Positions 26,633-39,072 of a stretch of 64,000 nucleotides of DNA are shown one piece after another. Under the pieces are notes generated by a model that saw nothing but the letters and a program-made list of their open reading frames with translations, ran no database searches and was not told the DNA's origin. A program made the position numbers and the translations under genes. Source of the stretch: Gossypium raimondii (Eukaryota > Streptophyta > Magnoliopsida > Malvales > Malvaceae); assembly GCF_025698545.1 (NCBI RefSeq), contig NC_068566.1, forward strand, positions 38,915,192-38,979,191. The letters run 5' to 3'. The number at the start of each line of letters is the position of its first letter. Positions within the stretch are counted from its first letter, which is position 1.

Positions 26633-27318
26633 TGAATCAGTGTGGCCCGAGTTAGATCAGCTTCTGCGTGATGACGATGATGCAACAACTGTTTCTACCC
26701 CATACACTGCTGCTGTTTTGGAATACCGTGTTGTATTTTATGATCCTGCAAATGCACCTGTCAAGGATAAGAACTGGAACAATGCAAATGGCCACACTGT
26801 TTATGATGCTCAACATCCATGCAGGTATACAGGAATAGTTTTTTCAGATATCCTGGTGGCCATTTTTTTAGTATTCTTCTTTGATGAAATCTAACTTGGT
26901 TTTTTGTTTCTAACTTGAAGGTCTAATGTGGCTGTGAGGAAGGAGCTTCATACTCCTGCATCTGATCGTTCTTGCATCCATCTTGAATTTGATCTTACTG
27001 GCACTGGACTATCGTAAGTTACTACTTTCCTAAATATTCTGTTCTGTATTGCTAAGTTTTTTTTCTCTTTTTCCAATTATGATGACCTCCTCTCCTCTCT
27101 TATCCTCATCTTAAAACTAGATGCTACATAATAGAGAACTTCACCAGCTCATACTTGTCTTCCTTTTCAGATATGAAACAGGTGATCATGTTGGCGTTTA
27201 CTGCGAGAATCTAGACGAAGTTGTAGAGGAAGCATTGAGATTGTTGGGGCTATGCCCAGACACCTATTTCTCTGTTCATACCGATAAAGAGGATGGCACT
27301 TCGCTTTGTTGCAGCATT
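26475..27318 (+). pseudogene. NADPH-cytochrome P450 reductase fragment (four exons)
   Basis: Exons 26475-26544, 26630-26824, 26921-27013 and 27171 to about 27318 keep matching splice phases. They encode the start of the reductase FAD-binding region: [13 protein letters not shown], then STPYTAAVLEYRV, then [13 protein letters not shown], then [13 protein letters not shown], ending [10 protein letters not shown]. The enzyme passes electrons from NADPH to P450s. The N-terminal anchor, FMN domain and NADP domain are absent. The expected Trp codon at the first junction is TGA. Similarity stops abruptly after 27318. Confidence 0.85.
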
Positions 27319-27955
27319 GCCAGTAAATTTGATGTTAGATCTAAAAGTTTTTAAATGCATGTTTATATATTTTGGAATTATGTTGCCACTAGAATCTTGT
27401 TTTTCTCCTATTGCCTATTGGGAACTGAGGCTTGTAATAGGGGGTTGACTTGTTTGTTTATGAGGATGACTGGATCAAATGCTATATTTGGAAGTTGTTT
27501 TGCTGCTCAGGATGGCTTTTATTTTGCTGATAAATGGAGAAATCAGTTGAAGTATTTGAAGGATATAAGAAAAGAGCTTTACATTACTACTTGTTCAATA
27601 TCATTAATATAGCATTTGGAAAAGCTTGCACGAAAACTAATTCGCAACCTTGATTTCAAAGTAATGTTGTATTTTATCACACTAAATTTATCTTTATTCC
27701 TTCTAAATATATGAATTATTTATATGTTAATTTATCTTATATATTATTTACTATTATTTTATTTATAATATTTTAATTGTATACTATAAATTATTAGCAT
27801 TTTAATCGTATACTATAAATTCGTCATTACTATATTTATCTCTATGCTATTAATTAGTCACGAAATATTAATTATACATCATATATTATTAAGGTTATAG
27901 TTACACGAGAGTTCATTGATTTTTGCTAGGTAAATACACATTCAAACTTTAGATT
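27319..27955. other. 3' region of chimera, unassigned
   Basis: Open stretches occur, but none matches a recognised protein. It may hold the 3' UTR of the chimeric transcript. Confidence 0.3.
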
Positions 27956-27956
27956 A

Positions 27957-28500
27957 AATTATATATTTTATTAAATTATATTTAATAATAATTATTTTAA
28001 ATTATATTTTATAGTATTATATATTATGATTTTATTAAATTCATATAAGAATATTTAATATTAAGAATTTTATTAAATTATATATTTTATTAAATTATAT
28101 TTAATAATAATTATTTTAAATTATATTATATAGTATTATATATTATGATTTTATTAAATTCATATAAGAATATTTAATATTAAGAATTTTATTAAATTAT
28201 ATATTTTTATTAAATTATATTTAATAATTATGTTAAATTATATTTTATAGTATTATATATTATGATTTTAGAAAATTCATATAAGAATATTTAATATTAA
28301 GAATTTTATTAAATTATATATTTTATTAAATTATATTTAATAATAATTATGTTAAAATATATTTTATAGTATCATATATTATTATTTTAGTAAATTCAGA
28401 TAAAAATATTGATTATTAAGAATTTTATTAAATTATATATTTTAATTAAAATATATTTAATAATAATTATGTTTAAATATGATTAAATTATTTATTTTTG
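27957..28500 (+). repeat. 119-base AT-rich tandem array, about 4.6 copies
   Basis: The word ATTTTATTAAATTATA recurs at 27965, 28084, 28203, 28320 and (changed) 28439. Spacing is 119, 119, 117 and 119. The units are almost pure A+T and copies 1-3 are nearly identical. The array lies inside the TIR-bounded element. Confidence 0.9.
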
Positions 28501-28776
28501 ATAATAATAATCTTATTAAAATTTAAATAACAATAACAATAATCATTTACCAAAATAAATTTATGCTAAGGGTATTCTAGTCATTTTAGTTTTTTCCATT
28601 ATGCTATTACACCTCTATTCCATTCAACCAAACACAAGATTACTATTACGCCTATATTCCATTACATTCAACCAAACAGTTGATTTGCTATTACACCTCT
28701 ATTCCATTACACCTCTATTCCATTACACCTCTAATCCAATACACCTCTAATCCAATACAGCGAACCAAACGTGCCC

Positions 28777-29361
28777 TAAGTGTTAAGTGATATTATTACC
28801 CTTAAATTAAATAATAATATTTTTATTATTCTATTATTATTAAATGTTTATATAAGTTTTATTTAATTAATATAATTCATAAAAAACAATAAAAGTAATA
28901 TATGAAAATTTTAATATTATGATTGAAAATTATAATTTAGTAATATATAGTATAAATATATTTAGTAGTATAATATATTATTTATGAAAATATGATTTAT
29001 TTCTTAATAACTTTATAAATATTATATTAAAAATAATATTTAAAATAAATAGTTCTAACATTTTATATTTAATAATAGAAACATTATTTAACAATAAATT
29101 TAATTTTAAAATTTAAAATAAATCTAAAATCATATTTAAAATTATTTTATTATATTTAAATATTTAAAATATTATTAAAATTCTACCTATAAAAGTATAA
29201 AATTTTATTTTAATATTACTTTAGCTCCTTTTTTTTTTCTCTAGAGTTCTATTTCTCTCATTCTTCTTTGATTTTTCCAAAGTCTTCCCATTTCTAGCTC
29301 ACCACGATCGTAGTTGTTGTCATTGTCAAATTCAACCACTGTCAAACATTGTCGGGGCTTC
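28777..29361. other. AT-rich spacer
   Basis: More than 80 percent A+T over much of it, with no gene seen. Near 29260-29360 there is a short less AT-rich stretch that could be a captured or eroded fragment, but it was not identified. Confidence 0.35.
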
Positions 29362-30492
29362 ACGAAAATCCTTTTTCTAACTGGTATAATAATATATCTA
29401 GTTCTCAATACTTACATAATCTATCGATTTAATTCCAATTCTAAATAATTCAATAAATTTAACCCTTCACATTTACAAGTTTTATCAATTTGATCCTCAC
29501 ACTTCCTAACAGAAACTTTCAATTTTTAAGAGGCATTCCACATTTATAAATTTGTAAAACCCCAAAAAAGAAAAAAAACCTCTCTTTTTGAGTCAATTCC
29601 TAATACCAATAAGTTTATCCTAAAACTTTATTCTTTTATTTTATTCTAAATATGATATTCTATAACTCTTTGATTGATAAAGTTTTAGTTAAAGAAAATG
29701 GGAAAACCTTTAAAAAAGAGCACTTTAGATTTACTCTTGTTGTTTACGGTATGTCATTTCCTTCAAGGTACATAAAAATAGTCTTGAAGTTGATCCTTGA
29801 AATTAGATATTAAATCCAAAGTTAAAAATTATGGCTTTGAAAAATCCAATTGTTCAATCAATAATTATATAAGAAAAATTATGAAAATGTCTATTTTCTT
29901 AAGAAAAAATGTGAAAGAATTAATTGAATTTCCTTTTCTACATTGATAATGATTTTTTAATTTTATAAATTGATTAAAAGATTATTATGTTTTCTTTTCT
30001 TTTTAATTGTTTGTTTTAATTTTAAATCAACAACAAGCAATATGTATCACTAATAATTTGATTTAGTGTCAAATCATTTACAAAATTAATTTTAAACTAA
30101 AATTATGCTAATCATAGTGAAAAATATTTTTTACAAATATTAAATTATTTATATAATTTTATTATATATATTATATTTTTAAATTTTTATTTTCTATTAT
30201 TTTAATGGTTTTAGTTCATTTCTACCACTAACTTCTTAAAAATATAAATAAAAATGGTTATGCACAGAATTGGATAATTTCCCCCATAAATAAAACAATT
30301 AATAGATGTAGAATGTCTTTGTTTTAAAACCTGAAAGCTTTGGTTAGGAAGTTTGAAGACCAAAATGATAGAATTTGTCAATGTGAAGGGTTAAATTTAT
30401 TGAAATATTTAGAATTAGAATCAAATTGATAGAATATGTAAGTGTTGAGGACTAAATGTGTTATTATACCAGTTAGAAAAAAAGCTTTTCGT
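29362..30492. mobile_element. Foldback-like element with TIRs of about 150 bases
   Basis: The segment 29362-29512 is an inverted copy of 30340-30492. Examples are CTAACTGGTATAATAATAT on the left and the reverse complement of its counterpart on the right, with AATTTAACCCTTCACATT also shared. The interior is non-coding and AT-rich. No transposase and no convincing TSD were seen. Confidence 0.7.
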
Positions 30493-30625
30493 TATCAATT
30501 TAAAGGAGAGTGACCAAAACAGGAACAAATTTAGACGTTAGTACCTAAATTAAAAATTTTTAAAGTTGAGTGACCAAAACAAGAATGCAAACATACTTGG
30601 GTGACCATTTGTATACTTTACCCTA
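30493..30625. mobile_element. Orphan MULE end
   Basis: The stretch ends TATACTTTACCC and repeats the phrase GAGTGACCAAAACA twice. This is the style of a MULE right end (reverse complement GGGTAAAGTATA). Its left partner was not found. Confidence 0.4.
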
Positions 30626-30649
30626 AATTTTAAAAATTAGGGTAAACTA

Positions 30650-31464
30650 CAACATTAGTCACTAATCAATGGATAAGTTTTCGTTTTTGTCACTTAATTA
30701 AAAAAGTTACAATTTGGTCATTGAACTATTAAAAAGTTTTCATTTAAGTCACTGGGCTGTTAAAATCGACGTTATATGACTTTCTCTGTTTGCACTACCT
30801 GCACCAATTGAAAGATCTCTTTCTTCTTCTTTTCAACAATTTAGTTTTTTTTTCCATGAAATAGTTTTGGACATCACAAATTTGCGAACCAAAATTCAAA
30901 CAACTTTTTTCTCCAATCTTCGACATTAATCGTTAGATCGATTGGGTAGGGGTGAGCATTCAAATGAATCCAGTGAAAAAATTTTGCGTTAATCGAGTTG
31001 ACAGGTCCTATTTTATCATCCTAACTCGATTTGAAATTTTTTTGAATCGAGTCTTGTGAAATGAAATTCGAGTCAAGTCAAACCGAGTGAAATTGTTTGA
31101 GTTAAATTAAAATCTTGTTACAGTATAACTAATTACATATTAGAGCATATAAATTTGAAACCATATATATTTGAAAACTTTTTCAAAGCAAAAAAAGAAG
31201 AAGATACTTTAGTATGATAAACTTAAATCATTAATTAACTTATTTACGTCCCTAAAACTTGAACCATATGTATTTAAAATTATTATTTAGGTACCAATCG
31301 TTGAATCACCGCTTGAAGCTCACTAGCGGAACTAAAAAAAAACTTAACAACCCAATGACAAATAAAAACTTTTAAATAATTCAATAACTTAAATAAAAAA
31401 AATTTAAATAGTTGAAGAACGAAATTATAAATTTTAATTAGGTGACTAAAATTAAAATTCACCC
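30650..31464. mobile_element. Diverged small MULE-like element
   Basis: The left end is GGGTAAACTACAACATTAGT. The right end in reverse complement is GGGTGAATTTTAATTTTAGT. Both continue with similar TCACTTAATTAAA-type words. It is non-coding. Inside (30955-31120) is a dispersed repeat with GAATCGAGT motifs. Confidence 0.5.
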
Positions 31465-33024
31465 ATAATTTAACGAGGATGTACAAATGGTTTTAGAATA
31501 ATTTTAACTAGACGAGTGAAGAGTAAATGAGCTCTCAATTATTGAATATACTAGTAGTAATGTCAAAAAATTAGTAAACGTCATTTCAGACAAGTGGGAT
31601 CCATATTGAGCTGCATCATTAATATAAAAGAGAATATGACATCATTAGATAAAATAAATAAACGGAAATTAGAGCCTTAGAATATTATATTCCTCTAACT
31701 TTGATTGCTTCACCTACAATCAAACGAATTTTCAAGAGCAGAGCTTTGGAATATGAGGAGAATCAAAGTTAGGGGATTTGGAGGGGTGCTCTCATTTGCT
31801 TTTGTATAAGCAGATTTAATACAATGGATTTGCATATCCTTTCCTCAACAAGTTCCTGCTTTACAGGTCTCAATCATGGAAAACAGAGACCTTAATAACT
31901 CTGGACCCATGAAGAATTGGCTTCTTAGGTGGCTTCATCATGAGGGCTATGAACTTCATTGCTTCCTTCTTTGTTTACCCCATAATGCCCAAGAGGACCT
32001 TTCACAAGTATTAAATTCTATCTAATTGTTGGAATTTGGGATATCTTTCAGGTTTTAAGACGCAATTGATTGATTTAAATTTAGGTAAAAGTGTTATACG
32101 GTTGTTTGCGCGAGGAGTTAGATTTTATTTTATTTTATTTTTATTAATTAAAAATAAGTAGATTAATTCTTGTACATTAGATGAGAAAATCAAAATTTTT
32201 ATTAAAAATTTCATTTATTTTCTGTTAAAATTGATCTCTATACATCAACGTGAGTTACACTTGAACTATCATTCCATCAACTATGCAAATTTTAATTGTA
32301 CTAATGAATAAAATTTTTAATAGAAATGTCTAATTTACTCTTTAATATAATGTACATGAACTAGTTCATCCATATTTTAAGTAAAATGAGCAAAATATAA
32401 TTTAACTCTTAATACATGAGGCTACGAGATACTTTTCCCTAAATTTAATTAAAATTTAAATCTATTAAATATTTCATTTTGAAAAGGTGAATGTGATGCT
32501 AAAAGATTTTGTAAGCTGGCACCTAAATTCAAGGTGCTTGTTCTTTTCCCCAGTTTAAATAATATTAAAAATATTATATGAATAGATAGATGATGAATTT
32601 TGTTTTAAAAGTACTGTTGAAGATTTTTTCCCTTTTGTTCCTTTTAACAGCTTGTCTACAAAAATAATGGTAATGTATATGACTTGATAATGTGGTCCAG
32701 GCAAAAACTTATATGGTTCATATTTGTATACATTTGATATAATCTAAGTATTGGTTAAATGTTATAGGTGGGTAAGAGTTGCAGTTCATTCTTTTTCTAT
32801 GGTCCCAATATCATTGAAAATGGATATACGATTCACTTTTTGAAATGGTTGTAATTTATTGGATATTCAATACCTTAAAATAACCCATAAGTTTTTATAC
32901 TCTTTATAAAAGTGAAATTTAGTTATTCTAATTTCTTTAGAAATTTATTCTCATATTTTTTTAGATACTAAAATTCATTAACATTGTTATTTTTGGTTAA
33001 ATTGATTGGTATGACATTTTAAAA
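31465..33024. other. Intergenic, AT-rich with possible miniature elements
   Basis: No supported gene. Around 32140-32440 an imperfect inverted repeat (TTCTTGTACATTAGAT against ATAATGTACATGAA) suggests a miniature element. A 49-codon ORF at 31876-32025 is unsupported. Confidence 0.35.
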
Positions 33025-33134
33025 TAAAAAAAATGTTAAAGTACACCTATGGTCACTTTAAAATAGGGTTTGTCTTATTTTTGTCACTTAAATTTTTTTT
33101 TCAATTTAATCATTCTAAATAAAATAATTGTGCG

Positions 33135-35924
33135 TGTAACACCCCAAACCCGGCCAAGATAGTCTGGTCCGAATTTCGAACGGCACATTAGCCACTGAGG
33201 TGACTCTTTGAAAAACTACCACAAATCACACCAACCAGCCATACTCACCATATGTATACATAATATTTCACACAAGCATTTAGTCCCAAGAGCATGCTTT
33301 TTTAAATCAAACAATAAGTCATATAATAAACGAAATAAGACGTACCTGAATTTCGGCATACTCTACTAGTTGCAAAATGTCTTGTTAGTTCTTATAGGCA
33401 GTATCATATAATTCAAACAGCAATTTCAGCCAAACAAGCAAACACAGAGACCAAAAAGTCCCAAAAATTAAACAGACCAAAAAGTCCAATTACACCCTTT
33501 AAAAAAGAATTATTTTTAAATTGTCTAAAATTATCTGAGTCCCATTCTAAGTCTCTAGCTCGGGTATGTCCTACATTGCCTTCCTGGGGTTTTATAAGCT
33601 CAGCGCACATACTGTAGAAAGAAAGTTTGTGTGAAGGATTACTGAGCTGTCACCCTCCTCGCTATCCCACGCACTACTTATCTAAAAGGGGAAAGAAAGT
33701 AAAGAGAAGAGCTTGGGAAAGCTCAGTGAATACAAATGTAAACCACACTAGAAAGCATAGCAATAGTCCACATACCAAACAACCCCATATAAACAAATCA
33801 CATATAACAATTCGAATATAGGTGGTTCGCATTCAATTAGTTCGCATATCATCAGTTCACATATAACAAACCCAGTTCAATTCAGTGATATAATGGCAAT
33901 TCGTGAAAAGGAAACATAATAAAATGTTATACTCATTGGATAAACGAATATCCCAAAACACACCCTAAGACTCATAGAGTCACTCAAGTCGCTATATAAG
34001 TGTAACACGAATGCTCACACTCCCCGAAAAACACACCCTTACGATCTCCGAGGAATGGAGTATTGCTCAACATTCCCTTATTTCTCCATCGAATCACTGG
34101 TTCACAATGCCCTTTCACACTATATGGGTGGGCACTCACAATTTAATGTTATGCCAACTATATCTAATGGTTCTAAAAATTCACAATGCCAACATATCAC
34201 AATATTACACATTTACAGATCACGTCATTTTAGACTGAAAATTTTAATGAGCTTGCATAATATAGTTCACAAAGCATTAAGCTCGCATATACAAAACATC
34301 AAGTATAAAATAACAGGGTTCACATATGACATATGTTCGCATGCAATGTGGGTTTTCATAATATTATAGGTTCAACGACATGGTAAACCTCACATATCAC
34401 ATGGGTTCATAGTTCACTTTTAAAGGTTCGCACATAACATATATACATTTATATACATTAGACAATACAAAACCTTTTTAATGCAAAGATATATATTATT
34501 TATAATAAAACCTGCATAAGCATTCATTGTATATAGTAGTACCCTTTTACATCATGATTATATATTATATAAATTAAGTCCCAAAAACACCTATATAATA
34601 TATATAACAGTACACATATGTATATTATATAACAAAATTTAGACGCCTATACATAGAGTATATATTTAACCTAACCCTGGATGCATATATACATTTATTT
34701 CAAGGTTCGCATAACATGTAAAAACTCACGTTTACAGATTCTTGCTAAGGGTTCGCACAATGCGTAGAAAAGGTTCGCACATGCACATGTTTAATTCACA
34801 ACATGAAAATAGGGTTTGCACGTCTTACTTGGCTTCTAGTAGAGTGCGATCTCATTTTCAAGTGCAATCTACAGAGTACTCACCTTAGTTCACCGCAATG
34901 TTGACAATGTGACCTTCTCCTTGCCTTTATCTCTGCTAGTCGATGCTCCTCCAAAATTCTCAGCTTCGCATGAACAATTACACATCACATAATTGTTTAA
35001 AATAATTTAATTCATTCTTCGTTCAACTGCAACCCCTTATTTACGTTAACTATGACAGATTCTCACTATGCTATTACTTGACTTTATTTTTCTAATTTTT
35101 TGACCATCCTAACTTACATATATTTGCAAATCTAGACTATTAATTAAAGGTAACCTCACTAAATCCTATTCTTTCAAAATAACCACTGTTCATCATCTTC
35201 TTCAAGAGCAAAACCCTTCTGTTTATAAGTTTTCTTAAAAACTTTGCTAAACAGGATCGTAAACCTTTTATTTATTTTTTATTAAAGCTCTTTGAAAATC
35301 ATTTTAGAAAACATTTCATAGATTTTCCAGCTTCGATCCACCATTTTCATGAAGCCAAACATATAAAAAAATAAAGTTTATTTATAATTATTATCTAAAT
35401 TGTAGATACTTTAGCCAAAATCATTTCATGCGGATTTGATATGAAAATAGATTGTTTACATTTGATCTTGCTATCCTCCGTGACTCCCGAGTGGTCCGCT
35501 CAATAACCGAACCAAACCTTAAGAGAACAAATGGTGTTTTGCTTGAGAATTTAAAGAAGAAAAGGTTGCTTGGTTGCTCAGAAAATGCAATGCGCAAGAA
35601 AATTTTGAAAGAAAGTTAACTACCAGTTCTAACAACTTTTGAAATGAAGAAAGTGTGAAAAGAGAGAAAATTATAATAAAAAAAAGGAAATTATATAGCC
35701 AAATTCATTTATAAAGTTGGTTTATTTATCCTATAGATCCCTCCTAACTCTACCATTGTTTTAATAAATCCCCCACTAACCATTAGTCCTAATTTGCCTA
35801 TTTAAGTTCCCCACTTTAGCTTCTATTCCTGTTTAGTCCTAATTACTAACTTGTTTTCTATTTACTCTATTTTTAATCTATAATTTAATGTCAATACTAC
35901 CGACCCTGTTTCTAGGATGTGACA
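33135..35924 (-). mobile_element. Gypsy-type solo LTR, 2.8 kb, reverse orientation
   Basis: It begins TGTAACACCCCAAACCCGG and ends CTAGGATGTGACA. In reverse complement this gives TGTCACATCC at the start and GGGTTTGGGGTGTTACA at the end, the same family as the LTR at 3779-6587. The TSD is GTGCG and GTGCA (4 of 5). There is no internal region. It interrupts the left arm of the MULE at 33034. Confidence 0.75.
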
Positions 35925-36615
35925 GTGCAAATTAATCACTGTCGTTAAATTTTCTATTTTTCTCTAACGGATTGCACAATCAACAATCCACCTAATTATT
36001 TTTCCACATAATACATAAATTTTCTTTTTTCCTTTTTTCCTTTTTCCCTTTCTTTCCTTTTATTATTTTGTTCTTTTTTTTCTTTTTCTTCTCAGCCCTA
36101 GCTGTTGTCATTGAGGTTGTCCACCACTGCCGAATCCAACCTCCGTTCAGGCCATCAATACCATTGGAAGAAAGCATGTACTCTCCTCTCTCTCAATCTA
36201 CCAATGCCTATCTTCCAAGAAACCAACTCCAAATCTTCTAACAACATTTAAAGCTTTGAACCACTCTTTCTTCGATCTCTGTTTTGCACCGTCAGATCAT
36301 CGTCGGTCAGGGATATGTTGTTCCCCACGATTAAATACTCCTCCTCACCATTTGGATCATCGAATGGGAATTCAGTGCTTAAGAATCCGGGTTCAAACTA
36401 AGATAAGTACTCTGCCTTTTCTTTTTATTTTTGCATCTCCTTTTTTATTCTCCAAGTTTTTCTTTTTCTATGCTTGCAACTAAGGTTCAAAGATTGTCGA
36501 ATCTTTTTTTTTTCTGTTTTTTTATTGTGTTTATTGGCTTCCAGTTTTTTGGTATTCTAGGCTGTTGAGGGTGAGTCAGGTTAGGGGTAAGATTGAAGTA
36601 GCCAAATGGTTGTTG

Positions 36616-38719
36616 TGTTAGGATCTAGTGCCCTTAGTGTAGTATATTTGTCAATTTGTATCAGTAATTTTTTGAACATATTGGTTTAAATAAAATTCCA
36701 TTATACATTAATATCATTTCTATATGTCTTCAATGGTTTTTGCATACAAAGAAAAATGTAAGCAAATATTAGCTCATTGATTATCTAATATTTAACTAAT
36801 ATTATGTTGCATTATGTGGTCAAATCATAATGCGAGAAGACATATTAGTAGATAACCTAAACAGTCAATAGTCTAATAGAAATTGAGCAAATCGATTGAA
36901 AGACTATTATGTTGTCTATCAAGTCAAATTAGGGAGATGTCTTGTCTTGAGTATCGGAATGAATGACTCCCAGAAGATAGAGACATAGATGTCATTATCT
37001 AGACTGAAAATACATCAGACTTAACCCAAGTTGAAATTATCCTAGATTCGTTTACGGATTTATTCATTTGTGACGTCCATAATGTAGCATACCTTAATCT
37101 TGAGTGAATGATGGACAATTTATGTGTAACTAGTATACTTTGATCTAAATGAAAATCTGAGTTCAAGTAGATAAGGAACTAAAACTTGGTGTGTTGGGTA
37201 TACGACTTCTTTATAATATAGTATCATCCCACAATAGTGGAATTCATAGTCCAATAAAAGGGTAAATGATATCCTCTCATTGACATTACATGATTGATGA
37301 AAAAGGAATGCGATTGTAGGTAATTTGTCATAAGAAAAATAATTTAATTACTATGTGTTAGTAATTGACTTTTCATATAAGAAGATGTAATAGAAACTAT
37401 GGGATAAAATAGAATCATACTGAGAGAATGAATTTATCCTAAAGAGATTAAGGATATACTATGAGTGTAACACATTTATGACAATGTCATTGGACGAACA
37501 CTTAATAAAGTAACTTTAGTAATGATATATAATAAGAGGGCGTTCAGTCATGGTACTATAGTGGAATGACTCTATGATTAAATGAGTTGTAATTAATCGG
37601 CGAAGAGCTAAAACTTAATTACAAACTATTTGAGCCCTAATTATATATGTCTAATCGGTCCCTCAGCTAGCTCGAGATAACTTGAAATGAATTGCATGTA
37701 GATTTGATAGATTGTGAAATGAATGAAAACAACAAGTAAGAGAAATAAATTGCATGTATCACTATGTGCAATGAATGCATTTTCTCACTAAGTACAAAAG
37801 GTGACTTAGAAAATTAATTTAATTTATTCAATTATTATTTAAATTGATTGTAATTAAATCATTGAAATTTGAAGTGAGAATTAAATTAATTAGTCATAAT
37901 ATATTTGTTGAATAAGACAATTAAATTAAATTTCTCATAGATTCTAGTGCGGTAAAGTTGTCATGACTTTAGTGAATTTTAAATTGGGTTGAGGAAATAA
38001 TTTAATTAAGAAATTAATATAGTTAATTAAATTAATTGATTAAATAAATAATATTTTGGGTAATAGAAAATATTTATTGTGTTGGATAAATTATACATGT
38101 TGAATAAAAGTCCAAATAACATAATTAGACCCAATACATGAAAGACCCAAATAGCCTGGAGAATATAAGGGGTGGCAAGCCTTAGTGTATACTTGGGCAT
38201 GCTGCCGTCCCCTAGTTCTACTTAGTAGAACTCGTATTTTTTATTAAAATATTATTGTTTAATTAGACCTTATTCGAACAGAACTCTTGTACTGTTTCTC
38301 TATAGATAGGAACTATGAGTTAACCTATTGACATACACTTTTTGAGCACTGATATTCTGTCGAAATTAGTGACAATTTATTTTAAGAATAAATTTTATTT
38401 TTCTCAAGAATACTCATAATTTTCGATGCATATAGAGAACAAACATTCCTACTGAAAGTTAAACAATTTTTTTTTTTATTTTGTGTGCTAATTCGATTTG
38501 TTTGAGCCCACATTCAAACAATTCGGGGTTCAAGGATAGCGGAGAAGATCGATTGGTTGAAAGTTGGGAAACAACCTAGATTAACTTCAAGCAAAGTATA
38601 AATATAATTTCAGTTAAATTTTATTACTATAAATATCACAATGGCTTAGTAATTTTAAGAAAAATTTCAAATTTTCGTTAAGCTTAAAAACATTATTTTC
38701 TAAATTGATTTTTCCAACA
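36616..38719 (+). mobile_element. Solo LTR, family X (copy 2), TSD TGTTG
   Basis: It begins TGTTAGGATC and ends TTTCCAACA. It is flanked by the perfect duplication TGTTG (36611-36615 and 38720-38724). It is 2104 bases and non-coding. It shares long collinear blocks with 1138-3045 and, in reverse, with 60209-60905. Superfamily (copia or gypsy) cannot be set without an internal region. Confidence 0.85.
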
Positions 38720-38814
38720 TGTTGTCGTGTATGGTGTAGGGCAATTCAAGTTGATGGCGATGAAGGGAATGGTGGTTAGGGTTGATTACGATGAAGGGAA
38801 TGCCATTTCTTTCT

Positions 38815-38832
38815 CTCTCTCTCTCTTTTAAG
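38815..38832 (+). repeat. (TC)n run
   Basis: A short TCTCTCTC run in the right half of the interrupted MULE. Confidence 0.7.
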
Positions 38833-39072
38833 CAGTCGTTCTGGCTAGTTCATTCAGTTAATTTTTTTTAATTAATTAGAAATATATGTATTACATGGAA
38901 AAAATATATTAGGTGAATTGCTGATTGTGCAAACCTTTAAAGGAAAACGAAAAATTTAACGGCAATAACTAATTAGCATAATTATTTTATTAAGAGTGAT
39001 TAAATTGAGAAAAAATTTGAGTGACCGAAATAGGACAAACCTTATTTTAGAGTGATAATGGGTGTAATTACC

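Larger units (their letters stand above)
24023..28776. mobile_element. TIR-bounded element carrying the eL38/P450-reductase chimera
   Basis: The left end GAGCATGTTTGGTTGGGTGT continues ATTGGATTAG. The right end in reverse complement is GGGCACGTTTGGTTCGCTGT continuing ATTGGATTAG. That is about 26 of 30 identical in inverted orientation. The bases outside are AAA and TAA, so a 3-base TSD, as in PIF/Harbinger elements, is possible but not proven. Subterminal repeats occur at the right end. No transposase is seen inside. If the ends belong to one insertion, this is a non-autonomous element that carries host gene parts. Confidence 0.55.
33034..39072. mobile_element. MULE-type element expanded by two solo LTRs
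   Basis: The left end TGTTAAAGTACACC with AAAATAGGGTTTGTC matches, in reverse, the right end GACAAACCTTATTTT with GGTGTAATTACC. Similarity covers about 100 bases. A possible 9-base TSD is TAAAAAAAA and TAAAAAATA, weak because it is A-rich. Removing the LTRs at 33135-35924 and 36616-38719 leaves about 1.1 kb of non-autonomous element. The interior at 36070-36600 is non-repetitive and may be captured DNA of unknown origin. Confidence 0.7.

Noticed and set aside
27355..27612. 85-codon frame after the reductase fragment
   Set aside because: No similarity recognised. It is more likely 3' UTR or intergenic sequence.
31876..32025. A 49-codon ORF starting MENRDLNNSGPMKNWLL
   Set aside because: No family is recognised, no splice or promoter support, and the sequence around is repeat-like.
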